Shown piece by piece: positions 22,499-29,597 of a stretch of DNA of 44,903 bases; position 1 is the first letter of the stretch, and the number at the start of each line of letters is the position of its first letter. The notes beneath the pieces were generated by a model. It had not been told where the DNA came from, did no database searches, and worked only from the letters and a program-made list of their open reading frames with translations. Source of the stretch: Candidatus Daviesbacteria bacterium (GTDB lineage Bacteria; Patescibacteriota; Microgenomatia; Daviesbacterales; UBA10151). Location: contig JAUSHL010000023.1 of NCBI GenBank assembly GCA_030648645.1, positions 1 to 44,903 on the forward strand, in the 5' to 3' direction. The translations under genes and the position numbers were made by a program.

Positions 22499-24319
22499 AT
22501 GGCAGAAGAAATGGAAAAGAAAAAAGTAAATCAGATCAAGGATAGTATTTGGGTATCTTATAGATTGCTTAAATTAGTCTGGGGTGTGGATAAAAGATTA
22601 TTTTTAGGAACATTGGTTTCAACTATCATTCCGGCAATAATTCCTTTTATTAATATTTATATCTATAAATTAGTTATTGATTTGGTGGTAAAATCAATCA
22701 CTTCAAATCAAACTCCCGATTATTCATATTTATATTTTTTAATTGCCTTAAGATTAGTAACCTACTTTGTTCAGGAAGCAGCTTTTAGAACTCAAGGGTT
22801 TGTAGAAAGATTATTTTGGACAAAAGTCCCGATTACTTTAAATGAAATGGTGTATAAAAAAACCTCCGGTTTAGATATCCAATATTTTGAGGACAGTCAT
22901 TTTAAGGATTTACTGGAAAAAGTCAGAGATGCTGCCTGGAGGCCACAAGAGTTGGTTATGCATTTATTTATGGGACTGCAAAGCTTTATTCAGGTAATAA
23001 TTGCGACAATTGCAATTGCAGAGTTGAATTTATTTTTGATGGTTTTAGTGCTTTCAGTTTCAATTCCGGAATTTATTATTCAAACCAGATATTCCAAATT
23101 ATCCTATGGAATTTGGTCCAGTAATTCTCCTTACCGAAAAAGATTTTGGTATTTGGCAGGATTGTTGCAACATTATCACACTATGAAAGAAGTTAAGATT
23201 TTTAGATTGGCTAAAAATTTTATGGCTGAAATAAGAGGCATTCAGGAAAAATATTACAAAGAAAATACCAAATTAGCCAAAGAAAATTATTTTTTAAATT
23301 TAATTTTTAATGTTCTTTCAACTTTAGTTTTTGTGGGAGTAGAAGTTTATGTAATTTTGGAAGCTTTGGCCAGAAGGATTACTGTTGGAGACATCAGTTT
23401 TTATACAGGTGTCGTAATGAATTTTCAAAGCGGTCTAGGTGGGCTTTTCCGCAATATGACCGGAATTTTTGATAATAGTCTTTATGTTAAAAGTATCTTT
23501 GAAGTTTTGGATGCGGAAAATGTGATCAAGGAAATAGAAAATCCTGTTAAGATAAATCATAATGAGACTCCTAAAATAGAATTTGTAAATGTTGATTTTG
23601 CTTATCCCGGATCCAAAAAGAAAATTTTAAATAATTTTAATTTAACCATAAATCCCGGAGAAAAAATTGCTTTGGTGGGAGAAAATGGAGCCGGAAAAAC
23701 TACTTTAATTAAATTACTCACCAGATTTTATGATGTAAGTTCGGGAGATATTTTAATTAATGGGGTAAGCATTAAAAATCTGGAATTAGAAAGTTGGTAT
23801 AAATGTTTGGGAGTTTTGTTTCAGGATTTTAATAAATATGAACACACAGTTACTGAAAATATTGGATTTGGTAAAGATTATGAAGAAATAAATATTGAAG
23901 AGATCATAGATGCTGCAACTTCAGCCGGAGCTCATGCCATGATTGAAAAATTGGATAGAGGATACGAACAAATGTTGGGGAAAACTTTTGAAGGAGGTTT
24001 GGAATTATCAGGTGGTCAATGGCAAAAGATTGCTTTGTCCAGGGCATTTTTAAGAAATGCTCCGGTTTTGGTTTTAGATGAACCAACTGCCTCTATAGAT
24101 GCTAAAGCAGAATCAGAAATTTTCAACAGAGTAGAGAAATTATCCAAAGATAAAACAGTAATTATTATTTCTCATAGATTTTCCACAGTGAGAAATGCTG
24201 ATAAAATATATGTGATTGATAAAGGAAGAATTATTGAATCTGGGGATCATAAGGAGTTGATGCAATTAAATGGTCAATATGCCACCCTCTTTAAACTCCA
24301 AGCCAAAGGATATCAATGA
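22499..24319 (+). CDS. ABC exporter, fused permease and ATPase
   Basis: 606 aa half-transporter. Six-helix membrane domain in residues about 25-325, then an ATPase domain: Walker A GENGAGKTTLIKLL near residue 402, Q-loop LFQDFNKYE, signature LSGGQWQKIALSRAF near 502, Walker B VLVLDEPTASID, H-loop SHRFSTV. Resembles MsbA/LmrA-type exporters of lipid, peptide or drug; the substrate cannot be told. GGAAG precedes the ATG at 22499 by 5 nt, which favours it over the ATG 12 nt upstream. The 3' end overlaps the convergent gene by 7 nt. Confidence 0.9.
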   Translation: MAEEMEKKKVNQIKDSIWVSYRLLKLVWGVDKRLFLGTLVSTIIPAIIPFINIYIYKLVIDLVVKSITSNQTPDYSYLYFLIALRLVTYFVQEAAFRTQGFVERLFWTKVPITLNEMVYKKTSGLDIQYFEDSHFKDLLEKVRDAAWRPQELVMHLFMGLQSFIQVIIATIAIAELNLFLMVLVLSVSIPEFIIQTRYSKLSYGIWSSNSPYRKRFWYLAGLLQHYHTMKEVKIFRLAKNFMAEIRGIQEKYYKENTKLAKENYFLNLIFNVLSTLVFVGVEVYVILEALARRITVGDISFYTGVVMNFQSGLGGLFRNMTGIFDNSLYVKSIFEVLDAENVIKEIENPVKINHNETPKIEFVNVDFAYPGSKKKILNNFNLTINPGEKIALVGENGAGKTTLIKLLTRFYDVSSGDILINGVSIKNLELESWYKCLGVLFQDFNKYEHTVTENIGFGKDYEEINIEEIIDAATSAGAHAMIEKLDRGYEQMLGKTFEGGLELSGGQWQKIALSRAFLRNAPVLVLDEPTASIDAKAESEIFNRVEKLSKDKTVIIISHRFSTVRNADKIYVIDKGRIIESGDHKELMQLNGQYATLFKLQAKGYQ

Positions 24320-25017
24320 TTGTGGAATATTATATCCATAATATTTGCAGAATCCCTTATACCCGTTAGTAACACGGTTGCATATATATGTTCAGTTGGA
24401 ATATTAGGAATGGCAAGCTGATTTTCTTTAAAATAATCTTCATGAATATATTGAATTATATCTTTTGGGTTTCTTAGGTCAACAAAATAAAGAGCTCTTC
24501 TTCTGTTCCTGTCCCATATAGGTAATGCACTTAAAGGGGTTAGATAAGATAAAGCATGGTCTAAATTTGCTGTAACCCAAATTTCATTTAATCTATCTGG
24601 ATAGTGAAAACTTCCTGTAAAAACAAAATCTTCTCTTTTACTTTTTGCAAGCAATTTTTTGAGTTGTTCACAAAGCTCAGGTGGTATAACATAGTCTTTA
24701 AAATTGGCAATAGAATATTTTTGGTATTTCCTTATGTAATCAATGATTAATTGAATTTTTTTTGCTTCTTCGCTTGTTTTTAAAGGTTGGCTTAAAAGCA
24801 TTTCTTTAACTTTTACTTCAGATATTGGATAACATAGTTTCCCATACTGTTCTGTAGGAATAAAACTTTTATAGTTGGGAAATTGCACAACTAGATATTC
24901 TCTGCTGTTCTTTGTTTCTATTCCTTGAAATGTGCCTATTAATTGTGATGTCCTTATCAGGTGTGAACCCGGTGTTAACTTTTCAAGAGTAATTTCTGGT
25001 AAACTTTCCTGTATCAT
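24313..25017 (-). CDS. Unrecognised soluble protein (234 aa)
   Basis: No family recognised. The N-terminal segment LTPGSHLIRTSQLIGTFQGIETKNSREYLVVQFPNYKSFI looks like a small beta-barrel; the middle is helical (EEAKKIQLIIDYIRKYQKY), and the C-terminal part contains HYPDRLNEIWVTANLDHAL and RRALYFVDLRNPKDIIQYI. No membrane segment or signal peptide. The ATG at 25017 is preferred to an in-frame start 13 codons earlier because TG-C-TACAAT lies 9 nt upstream of it. Confidence 0.65.
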   Translation of the reverse strand: MIQESLPEITLEKLTPGSHLIRTSQLIGTFQGIETKNSREYLVVQFPNYKSFIPTEQYGKLCYPISEVKVKEMLLSQPLKTSEEAKKIQLIIDYIRKYQKYSIANFKDYVIPPELCEQLKKLLAKSKREDFVFTGSFHYPDRLNEIWVTANLDHALSYLTPLSALPIWDRNRRRALYFVDLRNPKDIIQYIHEDYFKENQLAIPNIPTEHIYATVLLTGIRDSANIMDIIFHNH

Positions 25018-25026
25018 GCTTTTGGG

Positions 25027-25035
25027 ATTGTAGCA
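25027..25035 (-). promoter_or_regulatory. Extended -10 promoter of the 234-aa gene
   Basis: TG-C-TACAAT ends 9 nt before the ATG, the same distance as at pheS and at the first pilin gene. Confidence 0.45.
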
Positions 25036-25080
25036 TAAATTACAAAATCTTCCCATATCTGAAAGAGAATGCTGGAAAAA

Positions 25081-26424
25081 CTATTTCATTGTTTGAGTAT
25101 ATTTCTCATTCCAATCTAAGATACTATCAACTGATTTTTGATTCCATCTCTGCAAAGCTGTTGCCTGATGTTGAGCTATCTTACCGCCCTTTTCTCCTCC
25201 CTGAATAAATCCATATCTGTATTCATCTTTTTTCGTTTCCTCGTTTTTCCATTTGTGTCCAATTGATAGCATTAAGCAGGCAGCAGTCACAGCTTCTAAT
25301 CCATAAGGATTAAATCTAAATCCAATATGTTTCTGGAAAAAATTATTATATTCAATTGCAGTGTCTGGGCGGAATTGAACACTGCCAATATCTCCCGTGT
25401 TTGAACCTGGCATCATTTTATAATTATATTTAACAGAATTAATTGACAGAAACTGACTAAGGTCAATAAATTTATCTTTTGCATCTGAATAGTCGAATGC
25501 GGGTAATGGTCCAATGTTTGCCAAGGCATAAATTTTACCATTTTTGGTAACTTTACTTTCATTCCAGGCAATGCCAATTAAAACTCCAATTGGCAATATA
25601 ATATCTTCCAAAGAGATTAATTTTGGATCAACCAAATCTTCTAAATCAGGTCTAAATTCTTTTATGAAGTTTACTTTGCCTAAATTATTCATTTTCTTTT
25701 GTAGAATATTTTTAGCTTCTAAATATGAGTCTTTGCAAATAGCAATCCATTCTGGGTGAAAGTTATTATTTTTGGCAAACTCTCTTTCTTGCTTTTCTAA
25801 TTTTTTAAGACCAAAAGAACCGCTTTCTCTCATTTTCCATCTTTCTTCTAAGAGTTGAATTCGATTATCAGTATTGGTAATAAACCAAAAAGCTTGATCA
25901 AGGTATTGTAAATTATATGAATTAATAACTTCACTGGTATAGTCAGTTTCAGCCTTTTTACGCTCCGGTGATCCAGGAATGGAATTTAAAATAATATTTG
26001 CTTTTTCTATCTGAAAAATCTTTGCAGAGGATTCTGTATTTTGTTCTGTAGTTTGTTTTTTTGTTGATGTAGTTGCTAATGAGTTTTGAATATTTTTATT
26101 TTGAATATCTACTGCTGTTTTATCTGCATTAAATTTTGCCAAAATACCTAATCCCACAACTCCAAAACCTGTAGATAAACCTCTTAATAAGAAATTTCTT
26201 CTTCCGATTGTTTTATAAAGTGCATTTCTTTCACTAGGTAGCAAATCAGGATTCTGTGATTGAATTTCCTTATAAGTTTTATTATCAGGTAAAAAACGTT
26301 TAAAAAAATCCCGACGAGTGTGTGTCTGTGGTTTTTGCTTTTCTTGAATTGGTACATTTTCAGTGTCAGAAACAGGCATAATTGGCTTATCTTTGATGAT
26401 AAATGAGATTGGCATAGTAAGCAA
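25081..26424 (-). CDS. Secreted lysozyme/transglycosylase-like protein with twin-arginine motif
   Basis: 447 aa. A cytoplasmic N-terminal part precedes IGRRNFLLRGLSTGFGVVGLGILA near residues 74-98, a twin-arginine-type signal or anchor placed unusually far in; TRRDFFKRF is a second RR pair. The exterior part has a charged linker and then a lysozyme-like domain: LPIGVLIGIAWNESKV (Glu as likely catalytic acid, near residue 297), SNTGDIGSVQFRPDTA, and GLEAVTAACLMLSIGHKW. Two methionines lie downstream of the TTG start at 26424 (26415 and 26379). Probably acts on peptidoglycan. It is divergent from the transposase gene and partner-like to the gene at 27311. Confidence 0.65.
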   Translation of the reverse strand: MLTMPISFIIKDKPIMPVSDTENVPIQEKQKPQTHTRRDFFKRFLPDNKTYKEIQSQNPDLLPSERNALYKTIGRRNFLLRGLSTGFGVVGLGILAKFNADKTAVDIQNKNIQNSLATTSTKKQTTEQNTESSAKIFQIEKANIILNSIPGSPERKKAETDYTSEVINSYNLQYLDQAFWFITNTDNRIQLLEERWKMRESGSFGLKKLEKQEREFAKNNNFHPEWIAICKDSYLEAKNILQKKMNNLGKVNFIKEFRPDLEDLVDPKLISLEDIILPIGVLIGIAWNESKVTKNGKIYALANIGPLPAFDYSDAKDKFIDLSQFLSINSVKYNYKMMPGSNTGDIGSVQFRPDTAIEYNNFFQKHIGFRFNPYGLEAVTAACLMLSIGHKWKNEETKKDEYRYGFIQGGEKGGKIAQHQATALQRWNQKSVDSILDWNEKYTQTMK

Positions 26425-26440
26425 TAAGGAGATTATGTTC

Positions 26441-26471
26441 GAGTTCCCACACTCGGTGTGGGAATCTAAGC
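26441..26471. repeat. REP-like palindrome, copy upstream of the transposase
   Basis: GAGTTCCCACACTCGGTGTGGGAA then TCTAAGC: an inverted repeat TTCCCACAC/GTGTGGGAA. Three further copies at 26950, 27176 and 29051. Confidence 0.9.
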
Positions 26472-26502
26472 AAAGTTAATTACATTATGCCATAATAAAA
26501 GT

Positions 26503-27162
26503 GTGAGAGATTTATCCTTTTGTACTGATTGCTATTATCATATTTACAATCGTGGTGTCGAGAAAAGAAAGATTTTTGAGGATAGATTTGACTATTGGCG
26601 ATTCCTAGAAACATTAGGTTTTTATCGTAAATCCCCCATTCCGGTAAAGCTCTCAGATTTTAGAAGAGGTAAGCTTGGAATTAGGAAAATTGAAGCTCAG
26701 ACTGAAATAGTCAAAATATATTGTTTCTGTTTAATGCCTAATCATTTTCATTTGATCGTTCAACAAGTTGCAGAAAATGGCATATCCATATTTATGAGGA
26801 AAATTTCTGATAGTTATACCAAATATTTTAATACAAAACATGAACGAGTTGGTTCTTTATTTCAGGGTCCATTTAAGGCTAAATTAATTGAGACTGATGA
26901 ATATTTGCTTCAACTTTCTAAATATATTCACAGAAATCCAAAAGAGCTTGAGTTCCCACACTCGGTGTGGGAAGCTAAGCAATATCCGTATTCCTCATAC
27001 CAATATTATCTTTCGGGGGAAAAACATTCTTTCTGTGATACAGAGTTTATTCTTTCTTATTTTTCCAAGACAAATCCAAATTCAGATTATCAAAGTTTTG
27101 TAGAGGAATTTGGATTTGAAGACCCATCTTTTTATAGCGTATTTATAGATCCAGAAGATTGA
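26503..27162 (+). mobile_element. REP-associated tyrosine transposase (RAYT, Y1 HUH)
   Basis: 219 aa, GTG start. HUH motif in LMPNHFHLIVQQ (His81 and His83), the usual start YHIYNRGVEKRKIFEDRFDYWRFL, and a catalytic Tyr candidate in ISDSYTKYFN (Tyr105). VGSLFQGPFKAKLIETDEYLLQLSKYIHRNP is typical of the family. RAYTs nick and move single-stranded REP palindromes. Cognate-looking palindromes flank the gene on both sides, and a third copy lies inside it (residues about 150-160, ELEFPHSVWEAK) just before the conserved YPYSSY. CATAAT ends 6 nt before the GTG. Whether it is active cannot be told, but its motifs are intact. Confidence 0.92.
26950..26980. repeat. REP-like palindrome inside the transposase gene
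   Basis: Identical over the 24-bp core to the flanking copies, in frame without a stop, between the conserved RNP and YPYSSY motifs. Confidence 0.9.
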
Positions 27163-27175
27163 AATGAAATAATTC

Positions 27176-27206
27176 GAGTTCCCACACTCGGTGTGGGAAG
27201 CTAAGC
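27176..27206. repeat. REP-like palindrome downstream of the transposase
   Basis: GAGTTCCCACACTCGGTGTGGGAA then GCTAAGC, same orientation as the two preceding copies. Confidence 0.9.
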
Positions 27207-27275
27207 GCAATTTAAAGTTAAAACGAGACATTGATTAATATAAACTTATGGGTGTATTCAGTAAGTATCCCATAG

Positions 27276-27304
27276 TTGCATTTTAGATCGCTTTGTTATA
27301 GAAT
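27276..27304 (+). promoter_or_regulatory. Promoter of the 375-aa transglycosylase
   Basis: TTGCAT, 17-nt spacer, TAGAAT, then 6 nt to the ATG at 27311. A leaderless mRNA is predicted. Confidence 0.6.
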
Positions 27305-27310
27305 AGCCTT

Positions 27311-28438
27311 ATGAATAATGAAGTTAGAATAAGTAGGCGCGATCTTTTAAGATGGGGTATTGCTGGTGCTGTTGTGGGTTTTTTAGGTAGGTCTTATGTT
27401 GAAGATCAATTTAATCGGTTAACGTCGAGTTATAATGATTTGTTATTAAATATTCCCGATAGTGTTAATAACACAGATCAAGAAAATACAAATTCTTTTT
27501 ATGAGCCTTTTGCTGGAAAAGAAGCTAATGAAATTGCTAAAGAAATGGGAGTTACAGCTGGTACCTTTTTCGTCGTTCCAAGTGAAATAATGCCTAAATT
27601 ACAAGGTTTTTGGGGCAATGAATTATTCCCGATTTATACACCAGCAGTTTTAGAGTGGAAGAATTTAATCTACAAATATGCAGAATTAAATAATATCCCC
27701 CCAAATATTTTAGCAATGGTGATGACTATTGAATCTGCTGGACGGCAAGATGCGGTGTCTGGTGCTGGTGCACAAAGTTTAATGCAAGTTATGCCTAATA
27801 ATTTTCCAAGTAATTTAAGAACTGTAAAAAGTATGCAAGATCCTGATACTAATATGAAATACGGAACGGAAGTTTTTAAATATTTCCTAAATTATGCAAG
27901 GATTTTCTATTCTAATTCTTTACTTCCGGAAAATGATCCAAGAATTATTGCAAGAGCTTTAATGGGCTATAATGGAGGTAGTGCTGCAGTAGAAGGTTCA
28001 GTCGTGCCAACGGTTACTGGTGGTACTTTAGCTCCAGACGAGTCTGCTTTTTATGGTGATCATATTATTAGGTTTGTTTTAACGTCTGAAATAGCTTCAA
28101 GATTAAGAAATAAGGGGTTTGCGGATTCGGAAATAATTAAGCAAATTCAATCGGAGGAAGTTAATGGACGGGCCTATGTATTAAAAAAATCTGGATATAA
28201 TAATTATAGTGATTATGCTAATGTAATTAAGGAGTTATCCAAACCTGTTTTAGAGAATCATTCGTTAATACAATTTATCAACACATATAAAAATGATAAA
28301 AATTTGCATTTTGATTATCCTACTTCCCCAGCTTTGATGATATGGATGCGACTTGGTGGTGCTTTTTTAGTTTCTCAAGAGAAATTATATACTCAAAATA
28401 TAGATAATTGGTATAAAATGAATTCCCAAAAACAGTAA
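27311..28438 (+). CDS. Tat-type secreted SLT lytic transglycosylase
   Basis: 375 aa. N terminus RISRRDLLRWGIAGAVVGFLG is a good twin-arginine signal (SRRDLLR) with a hydrophobic core. The catalytic domain (about residues 110-240) has the SLT pattern: NIPPNILAMVMTIESAGRQDAVSGAGAQSLMQVMP with the catalytic Glu near residue 140, then DPDTNMKYGTEVFKYFL and ALMGYNGG. Such enzymes cleave the glycan between MurNAc and GlcNAc. The C-terminal 140 residues are of unknown type. Tat components are not in the window. Confidence 0.88.
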   Translation: MNNEVRISRRDLLRWGIAGAVVGFLGRSYVEDQFNRLTSSYNDLLLNIPDSVNNTDQENTNSFYEPFAGKEANEIAKEMGVTAGTFFVVPSEIMPKLQGFWGNELFPIYTPAVLEWKNLIYKYAELNNIPPNILAMVMTIESAGRQDAVSGAGAQSLMQVMPNNFPSNLRTVKSMQDPDTNMKYGTEVFKYFLNYARIFYSNSLLPENDPRIIARALMGYNGGSAAVEGSVVPTVTGGTLAPDESAFYGDHIIRFVLTSEIASRLRNKGFADSEIIKQIQSEEVNGRAYVLKKSGYNNYSDYANVIKELSKPVLENHSLIQFINTYKNDKNLHFDYPTSPALMIWMRLGGAFLVSQEKLYTQNIDNWYKMNSQKQ

Positions 28439-28752
28439 TTGCGTTTTTAAATTCTTAAAACATTCTCAAAAACAAAAAGAAAGCCATTGTTCGAGTTCTC
28501 GAACTCAATAAATAAAATCCACCTGGGGGGTGGATTAGATAGGACTCCTAGGGATACCAATGTATATACAGATTCTACAATACAATATTCCTGTTTGGAA
28601 TAAGTACAAGATATCTCATGGGTATATTAAGTACAGGATTTGGCTTCATTTAAGAGGAGATAAAAGTATCTTTGGAATTTATGTGTAGGATTATTTACAG
28701 ATTTAGATTGAAGGTATAAAAGTATCAGAATTGAAATGCCTTATTACAAACT
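28439..28752. other. Intergenic stretch with two palindromes, no gene seen
   Basis: Holds GAGTTC-TC-GAACTC near 28494 and the CCACCTGGGGGGTGG element at 28517-28556. The rest is AT-rich with short direct repeats (AAGTACA twice, ATAAAAGTATC twice). No coding frame is supported. Confidence 0.6.
28517..28556. repeat. CCACCTGGGGGGTGG element, intergenic copy
   Basis: Palindrome AATCCACC/GGTGGATT followed by TAG, GG and CCTAGGGAT. A second copy with the same layout lies inside gatD at 42291-42330. Confidence 0.85.
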
Positions 28753-29013
28753 TTAATTATTTAATTTTAATTCTTCTTCAATGATTTCCTTTACAGTCAT
28801 CATTCGATTAAAAGTTTGAGAATATAAAGCAATTGCAATATCGATTTTAGAAAATACATGCATATTACCTTTATGGGAACCCGCTTTTACATCAGGTTTA
28901 AGAAGATCTCTTCCTATCATTCCGTTTATTATTGTTATTGTTGTAAGATTATTAAAAACTCGTGTTAAAGTCGCACCACTCCATCTGGGGTCCTTTCCAC
29001 TTAGCTTCCCCAC
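28753..29013 (-). CDS. Small protein with MerR-like helix-turn-helix features
   Basis: 86 aa, GTG start. IGRDLLKPDVKAGSHKGNMHVFSKIDIAIALYSQTFNRMMTVKEIIEEEL resembles the wing and second helix of a MerR-type DNA-binding domain. The GTG and the first codons (GKLS) are part of a degenerate REP-like sequence (GTGGGGAAGCTAAG), and a stop lies two codons upstream, so the original N terminus may have been replaced. Functional status uncertain. Confidence 0.45.
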   Translation of the reverse strand: MGKLSGKDPRWSGATLTRVFNNLTTITIINGMIGRDLLKPDVKAGSHKGNMHVFSKIDIAIALYSQTFNRMMTVKEIIEEELKLNN

Positions 29014-29081
29014 ATGTCAAGTGGGAGCACACATGTTGAGTTCCTACATTGAGTTCCCACACCGAGTGTGGGAAGCTAATG
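29003..29081. repeat. REP-like palindromes, inverted degenerate copy and intact copy
   Basis: GAGTTCCCACACCGAGTGTGGGAAGC at 29051-29076 is close to the transposase-linked palindromes, with CTCGG changed to CCGAG in the loop. AGCTTCCCCACATG...AAGTGGGAG at 29003-29028 is a degenerate copy in the opposite orientation. Confidence 0.75.
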
Positions 29082-29109
29082 TTTGAGCCAAGGGGTAGCA
29101 AATTACTGT

Positions 29110-29382
29110 TTATTTTGATAATGCATCCAAACTTTCTCTAATTATTAATTTTAGCCCCTTTTTACCTGAAGTGGTTTTTAGGTATTTTTCTCTTCTTAGA
29201 GCATCAGATTTGGATAGAAAATATTCACAAAAGATTAAATCGAATGGCCTTCTTGGTGCCGTTGCAGCAGATTCACCATTAAAATGAGAAGTTAATCTTT
29301 GTTTAAGGTTAGAAGTATAGCCAATGTAAAATTTATTATCCTTTTTACTTAGAAGCACATAAATACAAAACTGGAGTTTCAT
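29110..29382 (-). CDS. GIY-YIG endonuclease-like protein
   Basis: 90 aa. CIYVLLSKKDNKFYIGYTSNLKQRLTSHFNG carries the paired YV...YIG motif and the Arg of the family, then RRPFDLIFCEYFLSKSDALRREKYLK with the conserved Glu. Size matches the UPF0213/YhbQ group of stand-alone GIY-YIG proteins. An in-frame ATG seven codons upstream is possible. Found beside the REP palindromes; cellular role unknown. Confidence 0.85.
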   Translation of the reverse strand: MKLQFCIYVLLSKKDNKFYIGYTSNLKQRLTSHFNGESAATAPRRPFDLIFCEYFLSKSDALRREKYLKTTSGKKGLKLIIRESLDALSK

Positions 29383-29408
29383 TTTTAAGTCTGAAAGAAA
29401 CATTAAGA

Positions 29409-29469
29409 GCTGTGAAGTAGATCAAAGATCACTTCACAGCCATGAAGCGAACTTTGTTCTGCTTCATGG
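29409..29469. repeat. Two adjacent hairpins 3' of tRNA-Tyr
   Basis: Stem 1 GCTGTGAAGT/ACTTCACAGC with loop AGATCAAAGATC; stem 2 CATGAAGC/GCTTCATG with loop GAACTTTGTTCT. The loops are complementary to each other at 10 of 12 positions. Stem 2 includes part of the encoded CCA end of the tRNA. Confidence 0.8.
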
Positions 29470-29542
29470 TCCTGAGGGTAGGAGTTGAACCCACCTAGTA
29501 CAGATTTACAGTCTGTTGCATAAACCGCTCTGCCACCTCAGG
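29467..29542 (-). tRNA. tRNA-Tyr (GUA), short variable loop, C1:G72
   Basis: Acceptor CCTGAGG pairs perfectly with CCTCAGG, giving C1:G72. Anticodon arm ACAGA-CTGTAAA-TCTGT has anticodon GTA. The variable region is five bases (ACTAG), T arm GTGGG-TTCAACT-CCTAC. A73 and CCA are encoded. Normal bacterial tRNA-Tyr is class II with a long variable arm and G1:C72; C1:G72 and a short loop are archaeal/eukaryotic features and agree with the archaeal-type TyrRS at 21330. Confidence 0.95.
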
Positions 29543-29562
29543 CTGATAAGTATTATAACAAT

Positions 29563-29591
29563 TTGAGTATGAATAGAGCAACTGATATACT
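29563..29591 (+). promoter_or_regulatory. Promoter of the class A PBP gene
   Basis: TTGAGT, 17-nt spacer, TATACT, then 6 nt to the ATG at 29598. Predicts a leaderless mRNA. Confidence 0.65.
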
Positions 29592-29597
29592 AAACAC

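Noticed and set aside
26441-29081. REP palindromes as a CRISPR array
   Set aside because: Irregular spacing, copies inside a gene, and a RAYT transposase next to them identify a REP family.
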